This document shows, one piece after another, positions 1-6,766 of a stretch of 9,228 nucleotides of DNA; position 1 is the stretch's first letter, and every line of letters starts with the position of its first letter. The notes below the pieces were generated by a model. The model ran no database searches, was not told where the DNA came from, and saw only the letters and a list, made by a program, of their open reading frames with translations. The translations under genes and the position numbers were made by a program. The stretch is from Pseudomonadota bacterium (GTDB lineage Bacteria > Pseudomonadota > Gammaproteobacteria > Burkholderiales > Burkholderiaceae_D): assembly GCA_023435945.1 (NCBI GenBank), contig JAEZLB010000072.1, positions 1 through 9,228 on the forward strand. The letters are read 5' to 3'.

Positions 1-486
1 TCCCCACAGTCAGCGCAAACTGAAGCATGCAGCAGGAAAATAAGTGTACAGGCCTGGCCGCAGTGCGAAGTTTGCTCAATTTCCTACCTACTTTTTCCAT
101 CACGATCTTTCTTCTTTCTGCCTGCCAGGCACATCCTGTATGGCTCGTGGATTGTCCCATTCGCTTTTCTTGCAAAACAGAAGCAGAAATGAGCGTTTTT
201 TGCATAGCAGAGAAAAGAAAAGGGGCAAGCTTTCACTACCCTGGCAGCGTCATCGCTGTTATCGGAAAGGTGCTGCCATTTCAGCAATAAGCGGAACAGA
301 AGCACAGAAAATAGAATCTGATATGGCCTTTTATGGTCCGCCTGCATCTGTTCTGTTGCAGGAAAAAAGCCGAGAATCAAGCATGGTTAAGTCCGTCGCT
401 TCCCAGACTTGGGGTCAAGTCGGAAGCGGCAGGATCTGCGACAGGGAGGCGCCCTGACAAGCGCTGCATGAGCGGTGGGGAGGAAT
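1..486. other. Region without a supportable gene
   Basis: I see no gene here that I can defend. Several short overlapping reading frames exist on both strands, but none has a good ribosome binding site or a recognisable family. One + strand frame from an ATG at 27 contains a hydrophobic stretch ending in a lipobox-like LSAC, but nothing resembling a Shine-Dalgarno precedes it and the rest of its composition does not look like a protein. The stretch is more AT-rich and rich in A and T runs than the genes that follow, as expected of non-coding DNA. The last 30 bases supply the ribosome binding site of the gene at 487. Confidence 0.5.
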
Positions 487-909
487 ATGCAAACCAGGCA
501 TAAAAGCAAGACAGTGGCCTGCCTGCTTGCCATCGTGGCAGGCTGGGTGGGGATGCACCGATTTTACCTGTATGGCCTGAGAGACAAGGCGGCCTGGGCT
601 TATCCGCTCGCCAGTCTGCTTTATGTCTTCGCCGGACTGATTGCTTACCGGACTGAATCCATGGAAGCACTGGTCTTTATCCTGCTTCCCTTGCCGGTTT
701 TCCTTGCCATACTTGAATCGCTGAGGCAGGGCCTGACCGATGACCATCGGTGGGATCAGCGACATAATCCACATTCGTCCCAAGTCACGCAATCAAAGTG
801 GCCCTTGGTCACGCTGCTAGCCATCACCTTCGGCGCGGGTTTTGTCGCACTAGTGGCCGGAATGGCACGCATCACCGACCTGCTTTACACCGGCGGTTCT
901 TTTGGCTGA
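487..909 (+). CDS. TM2-domain family membrane protein
   Basis: Predicted 140-residue integral inner-membrane protein. The N-terminus fits the TM2 family: a basic start (RHKSK), a hydrophobic segment at about residues 9-27, and the signature G22-x-H24-R25-F26-Y27-L28 just after it. Further hydrophobic segments lie at about 36-54, 59-78 and 105-127, so the protein is longer than a minimal TM2 hairpin and probably has four membrane spans. A polar loop rich in His, Gln and Asp (about 83-104) separates spans three and four. The role of TM2 proteins in bacteria is poorly known, and I assign no function. I chose ATG 487 because GGGGAGG lies just before it. The spacing is short (3 nt), and an in-frame GTG at 475 is the alternative. 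The gene sits 50 bp upstream of the DUF2970 gene on the same strand and may be co-transcribed with it. Confidence 0.8.
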   Translation: MQTRHKSKTVACLLAIVAGWVGMHRFYLYGLRDKAAWAYPLASLLYVFAGLIAYRTESMEALVFILLPLPVFLAILESLRQGLTDDHRWDQRHNPHSSQVTQSKWPLVTLLAITFGAGFVALVAGMARITDLLYTGGSFG

Positions 910-959
910 CAACCATTCGCAGCACGAGACATTTTTCCGCGCCCAACCGAGGATCAGAC

Positions 960-1172
960 ATGCAAGATACGGAACCCAAGAAACCATCGCATCGTTCGTT
1001 CAAGGAAACGCTGACAGCCATCGCATGGTCCTTCACCGGCTTGAGACGGAAGAAGGATTTTGAGCAGGACGTCGGGCGCATGAATCCCGTGTATGTGATA
1101 CTCGCTGCCCTCCTTGGTGCTGCGGTGTTCATTGGCATTCTGCTGGCTATCGCTATCCTGGCAACCTCATGA
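960..1172 (+). CDS. DUF2970 family small membrane protein
   Basis: Predicted 70-residue protein matching the DUF2970 family, which is common in Betaproteobacteria and uncharacterised. What I see: a polar, basic N-terminus, then the family-like core SFKETLTAIAWSFTGLRRKK (residues 13-32), a charged stretch with EQDVGRMNP (35-43), and one C-terminal hydrophobic helix at about 44-67. The length and the order (a soluble WSF-G-R-R-x-x-D segment followed by one membrane span at the end) fit the family. The start is ATG 960, with GAGG about seven bases upstream. Longer in-frame starts would overlap the TM2 gene and add an unconserved segment. It probably sits in the inner membrane with its N-terminus in the cytoplasm (inferred from the positive charges). 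It follows the TM2 gene by 50 bp on the same strand. No function is assigned. Confidence 0.85.
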   Translation: MQDTEPKKPSHRSFKETLTAIAWSFTGLRRKKDFEQDVGRMNPVYVILAALLGAAVFIGILLAIAILATS

Positions 1173-1199
1173 AGATCCATGGATGCAGTCTGGTTGCAT

Positions 1200-1216
1200 A
1201 CCCCTGCTAACGGGGT
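1200..1216 (+). terminator. Weak GC hairpin after the DUF2970 gene
   Basis: ACCCC at 1200-1204 pairs with GGGGT at 1212-1216 around a 7-nt loop, 28 bp after the DUF2970 stop. No T-run follows, so this is not a good intrinsic terminator. It may be a weak or factor-assisted one, or a leader hairpin for the regulator gene downstream. Confidence 0.25.
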
Positions 1217-1273
1217 GATCCTGCCTAGGCCGTGCTGTTCGCCGTTTCATTTTTCCCATCAACTCTCGCACTC

Positions 1274-2689
1274 ATGAAGCGTTACGAGGAACTTGCCGAA
1301 GAAATCACGCTCTCCATCCAGGCCGGCGTGCTCAAGACCGGCGACCGCCTGCCCTCCGTGCGACAAGCCAGCGCCAGCCGTAAGGTCAGTCCTTCTACCG
1401 TATTCGAAGCCTACTACCTGCTGGAAGCGCGTGGACTGATTCGCGCCCGCGAGCGCTCGGGCTACTACGTGAGTGCCGCCACCAGGTCACGCCCCCCTGA
1501 GCCGGAACTGGTTTCATCGCCTGCCAGCATCTCGCGCGCAGTGGATGTGAGCCAGCTGGTTTTCGACATTCTCGCTTCGTCCAAGACCCGCGACGTGGTG
1601 CCGTTCGGTTCGGCGTTTCCCAGTCCTCTGTTATTTCCCTTGTCACGGCTAGCGCGCGCGATGGCTTCCGAAGTGCAGCGCATGGACCCGTGGAGCACGG
1701 TGGACGACCTGACGCCCGGTAATGCCAATCTCAGGCGGCAGATTGCGCTGCGCTGCCTGGCCGATGGCATGCAGGTGCATCCGGATGAAATCGTTATTAC
1801 CAATGGGGCACTGGAAGCGCTGAACCTGTGCCTGCAAGCCGTCGCTCGTCCCGGCGATGCTGTCATCATTGAATCGCCCGCCTTTTATGCCGCATTGCAA
1901 TCGCTTGAGCGCATGGGCCTGAATGCCATCGAAGTCCCCACTCATCCGCGCGAAGGTATCGATCTGACTGCACTGGCCAGCGTACTGGAACAGCACCAGC
2001 CCAAGGCTTGCTGGCTGATGACCAACTTCCAGAATCCGCTGGGTAGCCTGATGTCGGATGAAAAGAAAAAGGCGGTAGTGGAACTGCTGGCCGCACATAA
2101 CGTCCCGCTGATCGAAGACGATGTATACGGTGAACTTTATTTCGGCAGCAAGCGTCCGGCGGCTGCGCGTTCCTTTGATACCAGGGGCATGGTCATGCAT
2201 TGCTCGTCGTTCTCGAAATGCCTGGCACCGGGTTACCGGATAGGCTGGGCCGCGCCCGGACGTTTTACCAAAGATGTCATACGCCAGAAGCTCACCACCA
2301 CCCTGTCCACCTCTGCCCCGGTGCAGGCGGCGCTTGCGGCCTACCTGGCCAAGGGCGGCTACGACAAGCATTTGCGCCAACTGCGCCATGCGCTCTCGTC
2401 CCAGCAGGACCTGATGGCGCAGGCGGTAGTGCGCCACTTTCCTGCGGGGACCCGTGCCACCCGGCCGCTGGGCGGTTATTTCATGTGGATAGAACTGCCG
2501 GCCAAGGTGAATACGATTACCCTGCATCGCCAGGCACTGGCGCTTGGCATCAGCATTGCGCCGGGGCCGATGTTTTCAGCACATCGCGATTTCTCCAACT
2601 GCCTGCGCCTCAATTACGGCCATCCCTGGGATGAACGTGCCGAAGAAGCGATGAAGACACTGGGCCGCCTCATCAAGGCAAGCGCTTAG
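1274..2689 (+). CDS. MocR-type transcriptional regulator (GntR HTH plus aminotransferase-like domain)
   Basis: Predicted 471-residue cytoplasmic DNA-binding protein of the MocR subgroup of GntR regulators. Residues 1-70 form the winged helix-turn-helix (KRYEELAEEI, then LPSVRQ, then SPSTVFEAYYLLEARGL and the wing). A short linker at about 70-100 leads to a fold type I aminotransferase domain. PLP-site residues are present: N254 in NFQNP, D283 and Y285 in EDDVYGEL, K315 in the SSFSK motif (internal aldimine), R322, and R445 in CLRLNYG, the usual substrate-carboxylate arginine. The intact lysine suggests that the protein binds PLP and senses it or an amine or amino acid; catalysis is less likely (family knowledge). 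ATG 1274 was preferred to GTG 1232 because family homology begins right at MKRYEEL. A ribosome binding site is not obvious for either. MocR genes often sit divergent from their target, but no divergent gene exists here, so the regulon is unknown. The downstream neighbour is convergent. Confidence 0.92.
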   Translation: MKRYEELAEEITLSIQAGVLKTGDRLPSVRQASASRKVSPSTVFEAYYLLEARGLIRARERSGYYVSAATRSRPPEPELVSSPASISRAVDVSQLVFDILASSKTRDVVPFGSAFPSPLLFPLSRLARAMASEVQRMDPWSTVDDLTPGNANLRRQIALRCLADGMQVHPDEIVITNGALEALNLCLQAVARPGDAVIIESPAFYAALQSLERMGLNAIEVPTHPREGIDLTALASVLEQHQPKACWLMTNFQNPLGSLMSDEKKKAVVELLAAHNVPLIEDDVYGELYFGSKRPAAARSFDTRGMVMHCSSFSKCLAPGYRIGWAAPGRFTKDVIRQKLTTTLSTSAPVQAALAAYLAKGGYDKHLRQLRHALSSQQDLMAQAVVRHFPAGTRATRPLGGYFMWIELPAKVNTITLHRQALALGISIAPGPMFSAHRDFSNCLRLNYGHPWDERAEEAMKTLGRLIKASA

Positions 2690-2882
2690 GCGTCAGGACG
2701 GCTATCGGACTGCCGCATTTCACCTCTACGTTTCATCCTTGTATCCCGCCGCTGGCATATCGCACGCTCGCCTCCTAATGCAGCAGAGTGACACGTAGAA
2801 AAGCTTGCACGCCCCTCCTGACTGGCGGGATTTGAGTGCCCCACTGCAAGGCCATCTCGGGCCGATCTGTTATGTCCTTGAA

Positions 2883-4685
2883 CTACGGTGCCTTCAGCAC
2901 GGAGTTCTGGTCCTGCCCGGTCGTGGATTGCCACTGCGAGAAATTCAGCAACTGCCCCTGGAAGTTGGCAAAAGCGGACGAATTAGTGATGTAGGTATTG
3001 TTCTCGAAGGCGCCGAACTGCGCTACCGAAGCAGCGCCGAGATTGCTGCTGTTGCGATAGTTTTCTTCGCCCTTCAGCGTGGTGAACTGATTGCCGGTAA
3101 TACGCAGATTGCGCACCGTGCCCGACGAAGCATCCTCGGTGATCTCGATATGAGCCTGGCGGCTGTCGGAGAAGCGATTGCCTTCTATCGTGAGATTGTG
3201 AGCATTAAACAGATTCATGCCGTTGCCGACATGACTGACCGTATTGTTGGCAACCGTCACCGCGTTCGCATACTCGCTCAGGTAGATGCCCCATGCGAAG
3301 CGTTGGGTCGGACCGACATTGCGTATCGTATTACCTTCTATGCGTACATTCAGCACCTGCCTGTCACGCGCAAACGTGAAAATGCCGCCGCAATCGGTCA
3401 GCGTCATGCAGGCACCGTCCACCGTATTGTCGAGCACATTCGCTTCGGCCAGTACGCGTATGCCGATATAACCAACATGGCTGACATGGTTGTTCAATAC
3501 GCGGGCGCCGCTGGATTGCGTTAGGTTAATCGCCGCACGGGAATTGGCCGGCATGCCCACGGTGCCGGCTGATGCTATGCGTGAATTCTGTATGACTTCC
3601 TTGCCGCCGCCCCAGTGCACAGTAATGCCGTCATGCCTGACGTTGCGCATCGTCACTCCATCCACATGAAGACCGGAGCCGCCGTGATTGACGATGCCAT
3701 TCTCCGAGACATTGGCGATTTCCACTTCCGACACGCGCAGGTTCTGCGCACCCAGTGCATGAATGCCATTGGCGGCGCCATAGATGCGAACACCCTCGAT
3801 GGAAACACTGCGGCTATCGTTGGCCTCGATGCCGTGTGCAGCGGGGAAAGCCCAGGTGCGCCCTTCCGGCGATCCGCCATCGGCCACCCACAGGTACAGG
3901 CGTCCATTGCTGACTGCCCACTCTCCGGGCTCGTCCAGCATCCACAATTTGCCTTCCACGTAAAACGGCACGGCACCGCTCGGGGCAATGCCGCCGTAGG
4001 CATAATTATTGTTGGCAGCCAGCGTGAAGGTATTGCCGGAATAGGCGGTGATGCGCCGCGCTTCGATCGCCCAGTCATTGGGCCGGAATACCAGTGTTGC
4101 ACCCGCCAGGTCGGCATTGGGCATCGCATGCGTCAGTGTATTGCCACTGGAGGATGTCGCCGCTGCCCACACCTGGGAACGACTGGGCCAATGCGCCTTG
4201 TTCACAGGCTGGCCATCCACCACCACCTGCGCGGCATCGAAGGATAGCGGCGCTGAATAGATATTGCCCTGGTGCTGCGTCCAGCCGGACACCGGCTGGC
4301 CCGGCGTGATAACGGCCAGTCCGCAATCGCCATTCGTGTTCACACTGACATTCGATTTATTTTTCAGGTTCAGCGTCCCCTGATAAACCTGCCCGCATTC
4401 CAATGCCACGCTGCTGCCGTCAGCAATCGAGGCGGGCAGGCTTAGAAAGGGACGCGACGTGTCAGGGAAGGCCAGGCCGGCAGGCGGCATAACGGGAGGA
4501 GGGTTGCTGGAAGGCGGTGAAGTCGGGTCCGGATTAGGACCATGAGGAATATCGGGATCGCCGATACCCGCGGTGCTGTCACTGCCGCCTCCGCCTCCGC
4601 CGCCACCGCAAGCGGCCAGCGACAGACATAACAGCAGCGGCATCCACGCGCTTTTCGTGCGCGTGGAAAAAAGTTTGGTTTTCAT
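2883..4685 (-). CDS. Secreted right-handed parallel beta-helix lipoprotein
   Basis: Predicted 600-residue surface or periplasmic lipoprotein. A basic N-terminus and hydrophobic segment end in the lipobox L23-A24-A25-C26. The next residue is Gly, not Asp, so sorting to the outer membrane is expected. Eight glycines (27-34) and a Pro/Ser/Asn-rich linker to about residue 70 form a flexible tether. Residues 85-285 are a beta-rich domain with a CGQVYQG segment, AHWPSR (165-170) and a GEWAVSNGRLYLW strand (254-266), a pattern common in carbohydrate-active beta-helix proteins. From about 285 to 565, short turns recur with Asn and Gly (GNTIRNV, NNTVSHVGNG, EGNRFSD, GNQFTT), typical of PbH1 coils. This suggests polysaccharide lyase or glycosidase-like binding or cleavage, but I see no decisive catalytic set, so the substrate is unassigned. 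The start has GGGAG three bases before ATG. It stands alone between a convergent regulator and a relic region. Confidence 0.85.
   Translation of the reverse strand: MKTKLFSTRTKSAWMPLLLCLSLAACGGGGGGGGSDSTAGIGDPDIPHGPNPDPTSPPSSNPPPVMPPAGLAFPDTSRPFLSLPASIADGSSVALECGQVYQGTLNLKNKSNVSVNTNGDCGLAVITPGQPVSGWTQHQGNIYSAPLSFDAAQVVVDGQPVNKAHWPSRSQVWAAATSSSGNTLTHAMPNADLAGATLVFRPNDWAIEARRITAYSGNTFTLAANNNYAYGGIAPSGAVPFYVEGKLWMLDEPGEWAVSNGRLYLWVADGGSPEGRTWAFPAAHGIEANDSRSVSIEGVRIYGAANGIHALGAQNLRVSEVEIANVSENGIVNHGGSGLHVDGVTMRNVRHDGITVHWGGGKEVIQNSRIASAGTVGMPANSRAAINLTQSSGARVLNNHVSHVGYIGIRVLAEANVLDNTVDGACMTLTDCGGIFTFARDRQVLNVRIEGNTIRNVGPTQRFAWGIYLSEYANAVTVANNTVSHVGNGMNLFNAHNLTIEGNRFSDSRQAHIEITEDASSGTVRNLRITGNQFTTLKGEENYRNSSNLGAASVAQFGAFENNTYITNSSAFANFQGQLLNFSQWQSTTGQDQNSVLKAP
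4644..4666 (-). repeat. Perfect hairpin just inside the beta-helix lipoprotein start
   Basis: CCACGCGC (4644-4651) and GCGCGTGG (4659-4666) are an exact 8-bp inverted repeat around a 7-nt loop. On the mRNA it starts about 20 nt after the first base of the start codon and covers codons 7-14. No U-run follows it in the direction of transcription, so it is not a terminator. Its place could let it modulate translation initiation, which is inference only. Confidence 0.5.
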
Positions 4686-4851
4686 ACACTCCCTTTACAG
4701 CTTAGCGTCCTGAGATTCAGGTACTTTTTCATCTGGAAAGAAATGGAGTGGGAACTTTCTTCTTTGTTCCTTTCCAAAAGGAAACGAAATGTAAGCTTTA
4801 CTCCATTGGCAAGCAGCTCATTCACTACGCTGCCTGCCTTGCCCTATCCGT

Positions 4852-5466
4852 TTACCCGGCCATCACCGTAAAGGTGCCCAAGGGATAGGCATGACCATTA
4901 ATGATGCGTCCCAGCGTATGCCGGCCCGGATAGTGGATGCGCGTCGGCATCTGCACCAGCGAGAGTTTTCTTTCAGCGTTATCGTTTTGCCGGGCGCCAG
5001 TTCCAGCATCCTGAACTTGAAGACCTTGGGTTTGCACTCGCCGCTGGCTTTCATATAACCGACCTCCAGATCAACCAGTAATTTTTGCGCTTGCCCGGCT
5101 GTGCTGATGACATGGTATAGCAGGCCGATACTGCCCCCGATAACCGGTTGCGCCGGTGTTCGGTCTATCAGATTGACTTCCCCCTCCGGTTTTTCGGCAT
5201 CACCGATGGCATGAAACGCAGCCGCAGCCGCCCGCTTGATAGCCGAACGCAAGGCATGCCTGACCAATTGATCGCGCTGTGGTGATGCATCGCGCAGCCA
5301 GGTGCGCGCCACCGCCACCCGCAATGCCGGATGATCCTTGCCGATGTCGCTCAGGTTGTTGGCCACCGAGCGGCGTACGTACGGCGACACGTCATCCTTC
5401 AGCAGTTCGAGCAAGGCCGGCACCGGCTGCGGATCTTGCTCGAACTGGCGCAGGCGCTGGAGAGGC
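4852..5466 (-). pseudogene. AlkC-type DNA alkylation repair protein, 5'-truncated and frameshifted
   Basis: Remnant of a DNA glycosylase of the AlkC/COG4335 group, which in intact form removes alkylated bases using HEAT-like repeats. The - strand frame starting near 5466 gives RLRQFEQDP, LLELLKDDVSPYVRRSVANN, LSDIGKDHP and LVRHALRSAIKR, the hallmark HEAT-like helices. It then gives the C-terminal Ig-like region with YMKASGECKPKVFKFRMLEL. After ITLKE the frame is lost in an A-run (T4966-T4969 on the + strand). The -1 shifted frame continues the homology as KLSLVQMPTRIHYPGRHTL and NGHAYPLGTFTV up to a TAA at 4852-4854. About 200 residues remain, and the family's N-terminal half is missing. Upstream of about 5466 the - strand is only the antisense of the receiver relic. 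With no start of its own and a frameshift, it is very unlikely to be functional. Confidence 0.85.
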
Positions 5467-5476
5467 CGGCGCTGGA
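5453..5476. repeat. 9-bp direct repeat at the relic junction
   Basis: GGCGCTGGA occurs at 5453-5461 and again at 5468-5476, separated by six bases. It sits exactly where AlkC homology (left, - strand) gives way to receiver homology (right, + strand). It could be rearrangement microhomology, a footprint of a lost insertion, or chance. Confidence 0.6.
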
Positions 5477-5725
5477 AATGTGGAACAATACCCTTCGCGA
5501 CCTGGTGCTTTCCGATTGCATGATGCCCGTCATGGACGGGTTGACGCTCTCGCACCGATTGCGAAGCAACCTCAAGACCCGCCGCCCTTTCCCATCATGC
5601 TCATGAGCGCCGCGCCGCAGTACCATGATCTGTCGAAGGCCGATTTTGATGCGTTTATCGGAAAGCCTTTTTACATCGAGGATTTGCTCGAAGCCATCAT
5701 GACATTGATGCCTGCCCGGCGCTAA
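5466..5725 (+). pseudogene. Response-regulator receiver domain, 5'-truncated and frameshifted
   Basis: Remnant of a CheY-like receiver domain. From about 5469 the + strand frame reads ALEMW, then DLVLSDCMMPVMDGLTL. The Asp of LSD is the expected phosphoacceptor, followed by the MP-x-MDG loop and an alpha-3 helix (LSHRLRSNLKT). The frame is lost in the C-rich stretch at about 5577-5590. The next frame resumes with FPIMLMSA, which holds the conserved Ser of the beta-4 strand, and later FIGKPF, which holds the conserved Lys of beta-5, and then an alpha-5 helix ending at TAA 5723-5725. The shift is equivalent to one lost base. The N-terminal half with the acidic pair is missing, cut off at the junction with the AlkC relic. 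No output domain follows the receiver. No intact histidine kinase is in the window. It is not expected to be functional. Confidence 0.8.
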
Positions 5726-5824
5726 TCAGCACCTTGCAGATCCGGCACTCTTGCGGTTCCGGTACTTCCGCGTTATTTTCCCGTTTCCACTGTCATTCAG
5801 TTTTTTCTTCTCTCTGAACACCTC

Positions 5825-6535
5825 GTGAAATCCCTGATCATATTCAAAGTAGGCGATACCTTCCCCGATCTCGCCGCCGAACTCGGCGATTTCGAACAAT
5901 GGATCAAAACCGGTCTGGGACAGACCGCCTTGCCAGTTACCGTCATCGATCCGCGCAAGAACGATCCGCTACCGGCCATCGCCACCGTGGCGGGTGCCGT
6001 CATCACCGGCTCGCATTCGATGGTGACGGACCAGGAAGAATGGAGTGAAAACCTGGGCGCATGGCTGCGCGAAGCCGTGGCTGCGCATGTACCGCTGCTC
6101 GGCATTTGCTACGGTCATCAGTTACTGGCGCATGCCTTGGGCGGGGAAGTCAGCAATCATCCGGTCGGCCTGGAAATCGGCACCGTTTCCGTCGCGCTCA
6201 ATGAACATGCAAAGGATGACCCCTTGTTAGGTAATCTGCCTGCCACCTTTCCCGCGCAGGTCGTGCACAGGCAAAGCGTGCGCACACTGCCGCCGGGCGC
6301 CACGCTGCTGGGCGGCAATGATTTCGAGCCCCATCAGGCCTATCGCGTAGGTTCCTGCGCGTGGGGAGTACAGTTCCATCCCGAGTTCAGCCCGAAAGCT
6401 ATGGCAAGCTATGTGCAGCACATGTCCAAACAGAGCCGGATAGCAGGCAAACCGGCTGAGACCGTGCTGCAGCAGATCCGTGCAACCGAACATGCGGCGG
6501 ATGTGCTGAAGAAGTTTGGAGCATTGGTTGCTTAA
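5825..6535 (+). CDS. Class I glutamine amidotransferase-like protein (GMP synthase glutaminase-like)
   Basis: Predicted 236-residue cytoplasmic protein with a complete class I glutamine amidotransferase fold (COG0518-like). The catalytic triad is visible: nucleophile C95 in GICYGHQLLAHALGG, and H185 and E187 in GVQFHPEF. The TGSH segment (61-64) matches the oxyanion region. Such domains release ammonia from glutamine for a partner synthase, but stand-alone copies like this often act on other gamma-glutamyl compounds or are uncharacterised, so the substrate is not assigned. The start is GTG 5825. No Shine-Dalgarno is evident in the pyrimidine-rich stretch before it, but homology begins at once (KSLIIFKVGDTFPDL) and no better in-frame start is near. 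It lies 99 bp after the receiver relic and 231 bp before the beta-lactamase, with no synthase partner beside it, so it is probably a single-gene unit. Confidence 0.9.
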   Translation: MKSLIIFKVGDTFPDLAAELGDFEQWIKTGLGQTALPVTVIDPRKNDPLPAIATVAGAVITGSHSMVTDQEEWSENLGAWLREAVAAHVPLLGICYGHQLLAHALGGEVSNHPVGLEIGTVSVALNEHAKDDPLLGNLPATFPAQVVHRQSVRTLPPGATLLGGNDFEPHQAYRVGSCAWGVQFHPEFSPKAMASYVQHMSKQSRIAGKPAETVLQQIRATEHAADVLKKFGALVA

Positions 6536-6766
6536 GTATTGCAGGCCTGCGTGATAAAGGTTTCCCACTCGCCGGGCAGCAAGAAGAGGAAGGCTGCGCC
6601 TCTCGTTGCATCGACACCAGGGCGACAGTCCAGCCTTTTCCCAACCGGATCGTTTATCCGAGTGGTGACCTGATCCCAGACCTCAGCAAGGACCGTTTCG
6701 ACTTCCCGCGCTTCCTCCTCCAGACAGGAAAGCGCGCCAGCCTGACCAAGGAAAGGTATTTTCTTC
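6536..6766. other. Gap before the beta-lactamase, with a doubtful antisense frame
   Basis: This gap should hold the beta-lactamase promoter, but I cannot pick one confidently. No ampR-like gene or clear LysR-type T-N11-A box stands out. A - strand frame runs from an ATG at 6783 to a TAA at 6532 (83 residues, with LSCLEEEAREVETVLAEVWD and FLFLLPGEWETFITQ). It has no visible ribosome binding site, overlaps both flanking genes by a few bases and resembles no family I know. It could be a small gene, a relic or chance. A purine-rich AAGGAAAGG at 6748-6756 serves as the ribosome binding site of the beta-lactamase. Confidence 0.35.

Noticed and set aside
27..290. 87-residue frame with a lipobox-like LSAC motif
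   Set aside because: It has no ribosome binding site, an overlapping frame of similar length, no protein-like pattern after the motif and no recognised family.
1649..2527. 292-residue open frame on the - strand
   Set aside because: It lies wholly opposite the MocR gene, which has clear domain and PLP motifs. Its Arg/His/Gly-rich translation is typical of an antisense shadow.
2805..3524. 239-residue open frame on the + strand
   Set aside because: It is antisense to the beta-helix lipoprotein, whose lipobox, repeats and ribosome binding site support the - strand. The + frame resembles no family.
4575..4620. Repeated glycine codons as a phase-variation tract
   Set aside because: The repeat unit is three bases, so slippage would change tether length but not the reading frame. 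The codons are also mixed, which lowers slippage.
4766..4790. TTTCC-AAAA-GGAAA hairpin as a terminator
   Set aside because: The stem is AT-rich and short, no T-run follows on either strand, and it lies upstream of the lipoprotein start and after a relic, so a terminator role is not supported.
5467..5555. N-terminal extension of the AlkC frame (MRERQPVHDG onward)
   Set aside because: This part is only the antisense of the receiver relic and does not resemble AlkC, so it is not a true start.
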